From the NCBI GenBank assembly GCA_009746045.1, contig RPFO01000072.1:453105-517104 (forward strand): DNA of 64,000 nt, read 5' to 3'. Source of the stretch: Mesostigma viride (Eukaryota > Streptophyta > Mesostigmatophyceae > Mesostigmatales > Mesostigmataceae). Shown here piece by piece: positions 46,677 to 56,400 of this stretch (positions are counted from its first letter, which is position 1; each line of letters begins with the position of its first letter). The notes beneath the pieces were generated by a model, which ran no database searches, was not told the DNA's origin, and saw only the letters and a program-made list of their open reading frames with translations. Position numbers and translations under genes: made by a program.

Positions 46677-46743
46677 GCGTTTTCCGCGGCCCGGCACTGA
46701 ACGCAAATGGTTTTCACCTTTGCGGAGTGTCTGATCAGAATAT
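46677..46743. repeat. Dispersed 70-bp repeat, copy 2, beside a tRNA-like B-box
   Basis: Second copy of the 46269 block. About 40 bases upstream lies AGTTCGATTCCGG (46635-46647), matching the RNA polymerase III B-box consensus GTTCGANTCC. Confidence 0.7.
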
Positions 46744-46852
46744 GGTGTGCGCGACCCTAGGGGTCTTGTCTAGCATGCCGCCCACGTGTGCAAACGCGCG
46801 GCTTCCCCACTGCAGGGGGGTTGTTGTCCTCAATGATCTGGGCCCACTTAAT

Positions 46853-47243
46853 TAATTAATTAATTAATAGACACGTGACTGCGTCACGTGAGCATAAGTC
46901 CTCAGTGGGAGGGGAACATGGGATGGAATGGATGGTATAAGCTATCTAGGTCCTAGTTACAAGGGTGTGGGCACCACGGCCCGAATCGCTATGAATGCCA
47001 TACGCGGTCACACGGGGAGCCCCCACAGGCTTGGGGGTGGTCTCCTTCATCACTACTTGCCATCTATCCTTGCGCACCATCTGCCTCCATACTACAGACA
47101 AACCAGGAGGCTGCCCGGGGGCGAGCCCGTCACGTCTAGTGTAGCACATGTCCATGCCGAGTCTATCACGAAAAGTCCACGGGTGGGCCCACTTGGCCTT
47201 GTCCATAATCTTTTTCCAAATCACGGCGAGGCCCAGCCCCCCC
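46853..47243 (-). mobile_element. Family A non-LTR copy, 3' end only
   Basis: On the minus strand the ORF end (DMCYTRRDGLAPGQPPG, WRQMVRKDRWQVVMKET) is followed by the 3' UTR, the hairpin CACGTGACTGCGTCACGTG (46872-46890) and a TTAA tail. The 47185-47243 part resembles family B's 3' region. Confidence 0.75.
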
Positions 47244-47328
47244 ATTAATTAATTAATTAATTAATTAATTAATTAATTAATTAATTAATTAATTAATTAA
47301 TTAATTAATTAATTAATTAATTAATAAA
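47244..47328. repeat. (TTAA)n tract, about 21 units
   Basis: A pure TTAA repeat joined to another family A 3' end with a partly duplicated hairpin (47332-47355), so it is the tail of a minus-strand element. Confidence 0.93.
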
Positions 47329-47639
47329 TAGACACGTACGTGACTGCGTCACGTGAGCATAATAAGTCCTTAGTGGGAGGGGAACATGGGATGGAATGGA
47401 TTAATTAATCGTTAATTAATCGTTAAGACTCGTGCTCCCGTTGGGGAGTCACGGAGCACTAACCCCGATGGATGGATGGAAGGGTGCAAACAGTCCTACC
47501 GGTCTAATCTATCTATCTACATCAGCGACCTACAACATATCTATCTAACAGCATCACTAACTACAATATCTATCTAACTAAGCAGCATCACGCTGCCCTA
47601 GGGTAGCTGTCTTGCATGCCTCCCGCGGGTTTGCACACG

Positions 47640-49235
47640 CGGGCGCTTCCCCACAGGGGGGGGCTCGTTGTCCTCTATGACCTGGGCCCACTTGGCCTTG
47701 TCCATCATCTTCTTCCATTGAAATCACGGATCGAGAGGCCTAGGCCCCCCATGTCCTCTACTAGCTGTTCTTTGAAGGTGCGGGCCTTGCGGCGTCTAAC
47801 ATCATGGGGCCCGGCCCACGTCAGGCGGTGCCGGCCAGGCTGAGCTGGTCGCAGTCCTGCGGGGGGGCCACGTGAGGTGTCTACCTGGTTGGTGCGAGCT
47901 AGGTGCCCTACTAGCTGCAGGCGCCGCTGCTTAATGGTGCTGGTGATATATGGCATGCCCTGGTACAGGTCCTCATTGCGGACATGAGCAGCATATCCTA
48001 CTCTGAAAATGGAGCGCAGCATGTTGGTGACCGCGCAGTCCAGCTTGCGGGCCAGGTCGGCGGTGAGGGTCCACGTCTCGGCCCCATACGTGAGAACAGG
48101 AAGGACAAGGACCTTAAACAGGTCCTGTTTCTCGATCTTGCCCAGGGGCTCGCGCCACAGGGCCCGGTACTGGCGTAAAGCGTGCCAGGCGAGGGAGATG
48201 CGATGGTCCACATCAACCTTGCAGCTGGGGAGCAGGCTGCCCAGCAGCTTGACGCGGTCCCGATACAGGACTCGATCGAGAGCCGTCGAGGAGATAGAGG
48301 GGTGGCGGTGAGTGGGTGAGCCCAACCGCCAGGGCCTCTGTCTTCTTGCTGACCTCATGCCCCACTGCACGGGCCTCGATAGCCAGGCAGTCAAGCCATG
48401 TCTGCACGTGCCCAGTGTCCTCGAATGAGGGTGGTGTCGTCTGCGTAGATGATGTCTGCCAGCCGAATCTCAGTGTTCGCTCCGCCATGCCAGAATTTGT
48501 TAGCAACCTGCACCCCTGCTTCCCTACCCACGATGCGGGCAAATCGCTTGCGCGCCTGAATCCTTACGTATTCGACCACAATAATGAACAGGTAGGGCGA
48601 TAGCACGCAGCCCTGCCACACACCCTTCTGTAAAGGGCATGGTGGCGTGGTCCCGTAAGAAGTGCGCACGGAAGTACGTGGTGGACCCTTCATACAGGTT
48701 GCGGATGACAGCAATAAGGGGGCGGGGGATCCGGAACAGCTCGAGGATGTCCCAAAGCGCAGGCCAGAAAACCGAATCGAAGGCTTTGATGAAGTCCACC
48801 AGCACAGTTAGGTGCAAAGGGGACTCACCAGGCTGAAGGCGTTGCAGATCCTCCACCAGTCGGCAAGTAGCGAAGAGCGCCTGTACTGTGTTGCGACCTG
48901 AACGGAAGCCGTGTTGAGTCTCGCTGAGGTGACCGTCCAGGGCCGTGCGCAGGCGGTTCAGGATGAGCCGCAGAAGAAGCTTGAGGGGGGCGCTATGCAT
49001 GCACACCCCTCTGTTGTTGCCGGGGTCGGCTGGCGACCCCTTGTTCTTGTACAGCATCGTACGAAAACTGTGTTGCCAGGCGGCTGGAGGTGGTTGCGAC
49101 GACAGCAGAAGGCGGTTGCAGCTGTCCCGGAAGAGCAGCATAACACCGGTGTCCTCGAATTCGGCTGCAAGTTTCACAACTGCGGCAGGAATCTCGTCGG
49201 AGCCGGTGGCTGCGTCATAACGCAGGCGCTGGACC
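47640..49235 (-). pseudogene. Family B non-LTR retrotransposon, reverse transcriptase and C-terminal region, frameshifted
   Basis: From right to left: APLKLLLRLILNRLRTALD, TQHGFRSGRNTVQALF, LVDFIKAFDSVFWPALWDIL, a frameshift near 48640, GVWQGCVLSPYLFIIVVEYV, LADIIYADDTTLI (the YADD catalytic box), further shifts near 48390, then RVKLLGSLLPSCKVDVDHRI, LTYGAETWTL and HVRNEDLYQGMPYIT. These are reverse-transcriptase motifs of non-LTR elements in correct order. At least two frameshifts make it non-functional; the 5' end with endonuclease is missing. Confidence 0.85.
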
Positions 49236-49239
49236 GCCT

Positions 49240-50420
49240 CCGTGACATCCGTGGAATGGAATCATGCTGTAAGCTATCTAGGTCCTAGTTACAGGGGTGT
49301 GGGCACCGCGGCCCGAATCGCTATGAATGCCATACGCGGTCACACGCGGAGCCCCCACAGACTTGGGGGTGGTCTCCTTCATCACTACTTGCCATCTATC
49401 CTTGCGCACCATCTGCCTCCATATTACAGACAAACCAGGAGGCTGCCCGGGGGCGAGCCCGTCACGTCTAGTAGTGTAGCACATGTCCATGCCGAGTCTA
49501 TCACGAAAAGTCCACGGGTGGCGGACCTGCCGCGCGCAGCCTGGGGCACGCCAGGTGAGGACTGAGGACATATCGCCCAGGCTGGGCGGGGTTGGTGCCA
49601 GCTAGTCTATCGGATGTGTAGTACCTGGTCTGTGCGGGCCAGGTGCCCAGCTAGGCCCAGGCGCCTGTGCCTAAAATGTGGGAAACATAGGGCAAATCAG
49701 CGTCCAAATCCTCATGCATTACTAATGTGCAAACCAAAGGGGATGTTAAGGGCCTTGCGCAGCATCTTGGTGACGTTGCCGTCGAGCCATTGCTCCAGCT
49801 CCTGCGTCAGTGTCCAGGTCTCGGCGCCGTAGGTCAGGATCGTCAGAATGACGACCTTGAAGAGGTCGACTTCTTCAAGATCACGCTTGACGATCCGGGG
49901 TAGGGCGGGGTTGCTCCACCAGCGGCGGTGGTCATGGAGGTGCGCCCACACCATGCCGATCCGTGTCCTCATGTCGTCCTCGCAGTCGAGAAGCCAAATG
50001 CCGAGCAGCTTGAAGCGGCCTGAAGTAGGGTAGTTGACCTCGGTGTTGTCTAAGAGGCGGAGTGTGGGTGGGGGCCCTGCCATGCCGAGGGCCAGGGCCT
50101 CGATCCGTTTTGGGGCTGATTTCTACTAGGCCAAAGTTGCCCGAGCCTCGAGCGCCAGGCAGTCCAGCCAAAGTTAGGCAGACTCCGGCTTCTCGATGAG
50201 CGTGATGTCGTCGGCATAAATGAGGTCAGCTAGTAGTAAATTCTGCTTGTTAGTCGGCCCCCCTTCCGTCCAAGCTCGTTCGTGATCGCTAGGCCGGGGG
50301 CACGGCCTGCAATGCTAGCAAAGCGAGCACGTGCCTGGCACATAACATAATCCACTACAATAATAAACAGGTACGGCGACAGGACGCAACCCTGCCAGAC
50401 GCCGGTCTGCAGTGGGCATG
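49240..50420 (-). pseudogene. Family A non-LTR copy, 5'-truncated, with RT end
   Basis: From right to left: CPLQTGVWQGCVLSPYLFII, QARARFASIAGRAPG, DNTEVNYPTSGRFKLLGIWL, LFKVVILTILTYGAETWTL, KMLRKALNIPFGLHIS and DMCYTTRRDGLAPGQPPG. Frames are interrupted. It stops at 49240 without a hairpin or tail, directly against the family B copy, suggesting one inserted into or deleted the other. Confidence 0.75.
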
Positions 50421-50424
50421 GTGG

Positions 50425-50830
50425 AGGCCCCCCATGTCCTCTACTGAGCTGTTCTTTGAAGGTGTGGGCCTTGCAGCGTCTAACCTGGCTAGGCCCGGCC
50501 CACGTGAGGCGGAGGTGCCGGCCGGGCTGGGCGGGGCGTAGCCCTGCAGAGCCGCGGGGGCCACGTGACGTGTCTACCTCAGGGTTGGTGCGAGCTACTT
50601 AGTGCCCTACTAGCATCAGGTGCCGCTGCTTGATGGTGCTGGTGATAAGTGGCATGCCGAGATACAAGTGCTCCTTGCGGACATGAGCAGCGTATCCCAC
50701 ACGAAAAATTTGACTGCAGCATATGTTGGTGACCGCGCCATCCAGCTTGTTGGCAAGGTCGGCAGTGAGAGTCCACGTCTCGGCCCCGTACGTAAGAACA
50801 GGGAGGACCAGGACCTTTTAAACAGTATAA
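50425..50830 (-). mobile_element. Family B non-LTR fragment
   Basis: Nucleotide similarity to 47745-48110 is visible by eye (CCCCATGTCCTCTACT, GTGCGAGCTA, CGGACATGAGCAGC, TCCACGTCTCGGCCCC). It abuts the family A copy at 50425. Confidence 0.7.
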
Positions 50831-51251
50831 GTAGAGACAATACCAAGGAGACAACCTAGAGGCAATACCAAGGAGAGGCAATACGGTCACATGGAGTATG
50901 AAAGCTTGTGGTTAAGAAGTATGTTTGTACACTGCAATAAAGGCCGGTTTTCCCTTATGGCGCACAGACCGCATGCCGGTATTTTGATCCGCATCGTATC
51001 CTTGTTGAGATCCGGCCGGCGACCAGCACAATTGGAGAATCCAGCGCTTCCCCCGCCCCTTGGGGGCAATCCTGTTGTACTGTTTGCTGTTGTTCTGATG
51101 TCTCAACTCTTGGCTACTTTGTTCTGCTAGTAAGCTTAGGCCCGACCACAATGCCGCTGCGCGCGTAGTCAGGACAAGCCAGTTATGTAGGGGTCAGTAC
51201 CCTAGAATTATATTCAACTGCCATGAGGCAGGACCTGTAACTAGGACCTAG

Positions 51252-51690
51252 ATTAATTAATTAATTAATTAATAGACACGTGACTGCGTCACGTGAGCAT
51301 AAGTCCTCAGTGGGAGGGGAACATGGGATGGAATGGATGGTATAAGCTATCTAGGTCCTAGTTACAGGGGTGTGGGCACCGCGGCCCGAATCGCTATGAA
51401 TGCCATACTTGGTCACACGCGGAGCCCCCACAGGCTTGGGGGTGGTCTCCTTCATCACTACTTGCCATCTATCCTTGCGCACCATCTGCCTCCATACTAC
51501 AGACAAACCAGGAGGCTGCCCGGGGGTGAGCCCGTCACGTCTAGTGTAGCACATGTCCATGCCGAGTCTATCACGAAAAGTCCACGGGTGGCGGCCCTGC
51601 CGCGCGCGGCCGGGGGCACGCCAGGTGAGGACATATCGCCCAGGCTGGGCGGGCTTGGTGCCAGCTAGTCTATCTGATGTATCTACCTGA
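51252..51690 (-). mobile_element. Family A non-LTR 3' end with hairpin and TTAA tail
   Basis: Near-identical to the copies at 46.9 and 49.3 kb, including DMCYTRRDGLTPGQPPG on the minus strand, the hairpin at 51277-51295 and a (TTAA)n tail at 51252-51274. Confidence 0.8.
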
Positions 51691-51795
51691 TCTAGGACCT
51701 AGATGGCTTACATCATCCATTCCATCCCATGTTCCCCTCCCACTGAGGACTTCATGCTCACGTGACGCAGTCACGTGTCTTTTAATTAATTAAGG
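51691..51795 (+). mobile_element. Inverted family A tail (solo 3' UTR)
   Basis: GGACCTAGATGGCTTACATC leads through CCCACTGAGGACTT to the hairpin at 51759-51777 and TTTTAATTAATTAA on the plus strand, pointing away from the adjacent minus-strand copy. Only about 100 bp of the element is present. Confidence 0.75.
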
Positions 51796-51894
51796 CAGGA
51801 CCAGTCTGTGGCTCCTCTAGGCAATAACCCTGTCAGAAAACCGGCGCGCGGGAATAAACTAAACTCAACAACAACTGCAATAAATAGAGTGCAT

Positions 51895-52145
51895 CAATCA
51901 ATTAGTTAATTAATTCACACGTAACTGCGTCACGTGAGCATAAGTCCTCAGGGAAATAAATATGCATGGGATGGGGTGGATGGTGTAGCTAGCTATATCT
52001 AGTTCCTAGTTACAGGTTTGCGGGCGCCACGGCCCAAATCGTTATGCATACCAAACAATTGGTCACACATGAAGGCCCCACCGACTGGGGGGTGGTGTCC
52101 TTAACTACTGTCGGCCACCTATCTTCATCTGCCTCCATATTAAAA
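51895..52145 (-). mobile_element. Diverged family A 3' end
   Basis: TAATTAATTC tail, hairpin CACGTAACTGCGTCACGTG (51918-51936), AAGTCCTCAG, and below 52145 diverged versions of GGTGTGGGCACC and GTCACACGCGGAGCCCCC seen in the other copies. Confidence 0.65.
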
Positions 52146-52162
52146 GACAAGGTCCTCACTCA

Positions 52163-52375
52163 GTGAAGTTCAGCGACATCACAGCCCGAGTTGGGTTCCC
52201 CTCTAGCCGCAAGAAGCTGGTGAACACCTCCTGGTCCCTTGACGACGACCTGACGCCAGCCCAGCAGCAGCAACGCCGCGACCAGTGGCCCGACTACATC
52301 CGCCACAAGACCAGCCCCGAGAAGCCACAAGTGTACTGGCGGGGCGGGGACCTTTATGTCAACAAGAAACTGTGA
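52163..52375 (+). CDS. Short ORF resembling a non-LTR ORF1-type C-terminus
   Basis: A 70-codon frame with FSDITARVGFPSSRKK, QQRRDQWPDYIRHKTSP and YWRGGDLYVNKKL, then a stop. The final pattern (basic helix, then a W/F-RG-x-LYV strand) resembles the end of nucleic-acid-binding ORF1 proteins in L1-type elements. It lies among retrotransposon debris and has no visible start context of its own. Probably a transposon remnant; low certainty. Confidence 0.35.
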   Translation: MKFSDITARVGFPSSRKKLVNTSWSLDDDLTPAQQQQRRDQWPDYIRHKTSPEKPQVYWRGGDLYVNKKL

Positions 52376-52764
52376 AAGCCCCCCCGGGCTCCCCCCGGAT
52401 AGAGCACTCAAGCTAGTTGTCTAGATGGGGGCAATCGATTATGGGATAGCTTAGGCATTACAGCACTTGAAATGATATTAGCGCACTGTGTTACAGTACC
52501 TTCAACTAGCTCTGGCACCTTGTGGCCGTCAGCTTGCGCCTTAGCCGACGTCTTGAGACCACCTCACCTTTGTAGCATAAGCTATGCGTCAGCCTGCACC
52601 TATGCAGCATTACATGGTTGTATTGCACCCACAGTGTTGCGCCCCGGCACCATGCTGTGGAGAGAGCCCTCTGTGGCCTGCCCACTTGCGGCAGTGAGAG
52701 AAGCTAGGGCGCCCTCCCTCCTTCTCGTTGTGTATAGGGGTTGATGGTTCCCTTACTCTGTATT

Positions 52765-53235
52765 GGCACCCACGTGACGCAGTCGCGTGCTTATTAATTA
52801 ATTGATTAATTAATTCATTCATTCATTAGTTACAGACAAACCTGGGGGCTCCCCGGGCGTGAGCCCGCCCCGTCGAGGGTAGCACATGTCCATGCCTAGC
52901 CTATCAGCTGTTGTCCATGGAGGGCGGCCAAGTCGGCGCGCGCAGCCTTGGGCACGCCAGGTGAGGACAAAATGCCCGGGCTGTGCGGGCTTGGTGCCAG
53001 CTAGTCTGTCTGATGTATCTACCTAATCTGTGCGGGCCAGGTGCCCGGCTAGGCCCAGGCGCCTGTGCCTAAGAAAGTGGGAAACATATGGTAAATCAGC
53101 GTACAAATCCTCATTGCTAATGTGCAAACCAAATGGACTTGCGCAGCATCTTGGTGACGGTGCTGTCGATTTGTTTCTCCAGCTCCTGTGTCAGCGTCCA
53201 CGTCTCCGCACTGTAGGTCAGGATCGTCAGAGTGT
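52765..53235. mobile_element. Plus-strand family A tail abutting a minus-strand family A fragment
   Basis: 52771-52789 holds CACGTGACGCAGTCGCGTG followed by TTAATTAATTGATTAATT (plus). From about 52832 the minus-strand family A ORF end and upstream region resume (GGCACGCCAGGTGAGGAC, then the KMLRK region at about 53140). The fragment stops at about 53235. Confidence 0.7.
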
Positions 53236-53406
53236 ACCCATGGGAGCTATAAAAGCAAGCACACTATGTGCAGTTTCCACCCAATGAGTGCGCACAGTGG
53301 TAGCAATGGTGGTAGTGGAGGTGATGGAAATAGTGATAGTAGTTGTCTCCTTGATAGTAGCATGGTAGCAGTTATAGCAGTTGCAGCACTTGGGGCATTA
53401 GTGCAT
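53236..53406. other. Likely 3' UTR or intergenic spacer beyond the unknown gene
   Basis: Contains GGTGGTAGTGGAGG-like simple sequence; no gene recognised. Confidence 0.3.
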
Positions 53407-56400
53407 TTAGGCAACATTTGAGCCTGATGTTTCCACCCAGTCAGGGCCAAGGATCTGCTTGGCAATTTTTCCTGCTTCCTGGATAATCTGTCGGATCTCC
53501 GCCTGCAGGACAACAAGGAGGATGAGCCACAGGAGACACAGTGACTCGGGGAAACACGGTCAGAAATATAGTGACCAATGCTGATTCACGCTTGTTTGTT
53601 GAAGGCCAAGCAATCATCAGATTGTAAGAGCCTCTAGGCACACACACTGGCTGCACGCATGGTATGCTGACTTGCGGGCAGGAACCCATGGGAGGATCGT
53701 TAGATGCTGCTGCAGATCATTTCATGAGAGAGACCGGCAACAACACCACATCCAAAAAGCAGTACAGGCAGCAATTTTCAAGAATATGCGAGGGCTATTG
53801 GCTATGCACGGTATCATCAACCATGCCTATAGATAACTGTTTAGAGCATCCAAGATCATTGAGGCCATCCAACCCTGCAACAACCTATCTGTGCTCATGG
53901 CAACCTCAGATGTACATGGGAATGGATGGTGCACTGAGGCTCTTTTGAAATAGGAAAAGAAACTGTTAAAAAAGAAACTGTTATGCAAGGCTTTAGCATT
54001 TAGAATATGACTGCATACTAGTACTTCGCTCAGGTCAAGTGTGCTTGAGACAGCCTGTACAGCAGGGCTTCTCTTCACTGCACTATTCAGTGCTAAGCGG
54101 CAACTAACCACCGGAAAAATGCACCCATCCAAATCCAAAAGAGTGGATTCCTGCATAAGGTGTTTCCGCCTGGGAAAGCCGCAAGAATGAACTGGTCAGG
54201 GCTTACATCCTTGCTTGACTTTCTTCACGCATGGCTGCGCGTCTTATGACTCCATTTAAGGGGACGCTGGAATAGCTACTGCAAGTAGAACCTCTCTTAT
54301 CCCTTCAACTGACAGTCCCACACAGGGTCTGGCTGGGTTTTGAATAGCCGGCAAGACCCCAGGCATGTAGCGTCCAGGCGGTCACCACCAGCTTGACATA
54401 TGGCGTGGGCGGGCCCGTAGGCTGGTGCTCAGATTATTGCACGGAAAAGCCTGTAGCCTGATGGCTCCATCACAGATGCGGCAAATTGGACCTAGCCAGG
54501 TAGGTGTCAGGGGAAATGCTTTCCTCTAAAACTGCATGGGTGTTCATCCCAAGGCAATTGCAAAATGTAGATTGCAGGTAGCATTTCATGAATATAAACC
54601 ATACCTCACTGGTAGCAATTCAATACATATAAACCATACCTCACTGTACACTTTTGTGCTGCCCGCAGCATGGGCAGGTGCTCCTGTGCTGGCAGAGGGC
54701 AACCGATCCCAGCCAGATGTCCGTTCAGATGTCCAACCGGCCCGAGCCGATGCGTCGACGCCATCATCGCGCGGCGGGAGTGACCAACTGCTGCTACCCA
54801 CGAGCCCCTTCGCCTGGGCGGTGCTGCCCCCGCTGCTGCCTGCCTGACTGTTTCGGCTGATGGTGTTGCGGGCAGCTGCATGACGATCCTCCTCCGAATC
54901 GCTGCCTGATGATGACCCCGGGCACCCTGCGTTGAGCGTGGCTGCAAGTACCACACAGCCAGGGGCGACACAGAAGCCACGCGGCATGGCGTGGCCAGCA
55001 GAAAAGCACAGCGCTTCGCCAACAGGATTAGTGGACCATGCACGTATAGGGCCTGGCGAAAGGCCTTCCGCCATGACCACCGGAGGACTCCCAGTCATAA
55101 CCGATACAGGAAATCATACAATACAAGGGCGTGTGTCGACTGTGTGCGGCAAACGCTAAGCATGCCCGTAAGCCACCGTATGTGTTCAAGGTTCCCCGGA
55201 ATGGACGTCCGCTCACATTCCTACCAGTATACCCGCTATAACCATATAACGATGTTTACGATGCCATGGAAAAACAGCCTTGTGGGTAGGAAAAGGGGGA
55301 GTCGGACCAACGCAAGATCGAAGGGAGTCAGACAAACGCAAGATCGAAGGGAGTCGAACAAACGCAAGATCGAAGGGAGTCGGACAAACGCAAGATCGAA
55401 GAGAGTCGGACAAACGCAAGATCGAAGGAAGTCGGACAAACGCAAGATCAAAGGGAGTCGGACAAACGCAAGATAGAAGGGAGTCGGACAAACGCACGAT
55501 CGAAGGGAGTCGGACAAACGCAAGATAGAAGGGAGTCGGACAAACGCAAGATCGAAGGGAGTCGGACAAACGCAAGATCGAAGGGAGTCGGACGAACGCA
55601 AGATAGAAGGGAGTTGGACAAACGCAAGAAAGAAGGGAGTCGGACAAACGCAAGATCGAAGGGAGTCGGACAAACGCAAGATCGAAGGGAGTCGGATAAA
55701 CGCAAGATCGAAGGGAGTCGGACAAACGCAAGATCGAAGGGAGTCGGACAAACGCAAGATCGAAGGGAGTCGGACAAACGCAAGATCGAAGGGAGTCGGA
55801 CAAACGCAAGATAGAAGGGAGTCGGACAAACGCAAGATAGAAGGGAGTCGGACAAACGCAAGATCGAAGGGAGTCGGACAAACACAAGATCGAAGGGAGT
55901 CGGACAAACGCAAGATCGAAGGGAGTCGGACAAACGCCAGATCGAAGAGAGTCCGACAAACACAAGATCGAAGGGAGTCGAACAAACGCAAGATCGAAGG
56001 GAGTCGGACAAACGCAAGATCGAAGGGAGTCGGACAAACGCAAGATCGAAGGGAGTCGGACAAACGCAAGATAGAAGGGAGTTGGACAAACGCAAGATCA
56101 AAGGGAGTCGGACAAACGCAAGATCGAAGGGAGTCGGACAAACGCAAGATAGAAGTGAGTCGGACAAACGCAAGATCGAAGGGAGTCGGACAAACGCAAG
56201 ATCGAAGGGAGTCGGACAAACGCAAGATCGAAGGGAGTCGGACAAACGCAAGATCGAAGGGAGTCGGACAAACGCAAGATCGAAGGGAGTCGGACAAACG
56301 CAAGATCGAAGGGAGTCGAACAAACGCAAGATCGAAGGGAGTCGGACAAACGCAAGATCGAAGGGAGTCGGACAAACGCAAGATCGAAGGGAGTCGGACA

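Larger units (their letters stand above)
45796..46850. other. Intergenic segment with dispersed repeat copies
   Basis: No gene is seen. It contains CTCCCGTTGGGGAGTCACGG at about 46149 (repeated at about 47434) and a block starting CGTTTTCCGCGGCCCGGCAC at 46269 (repeated at 46677), so it is built partly from repeated elements. Confidence 0.55.
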
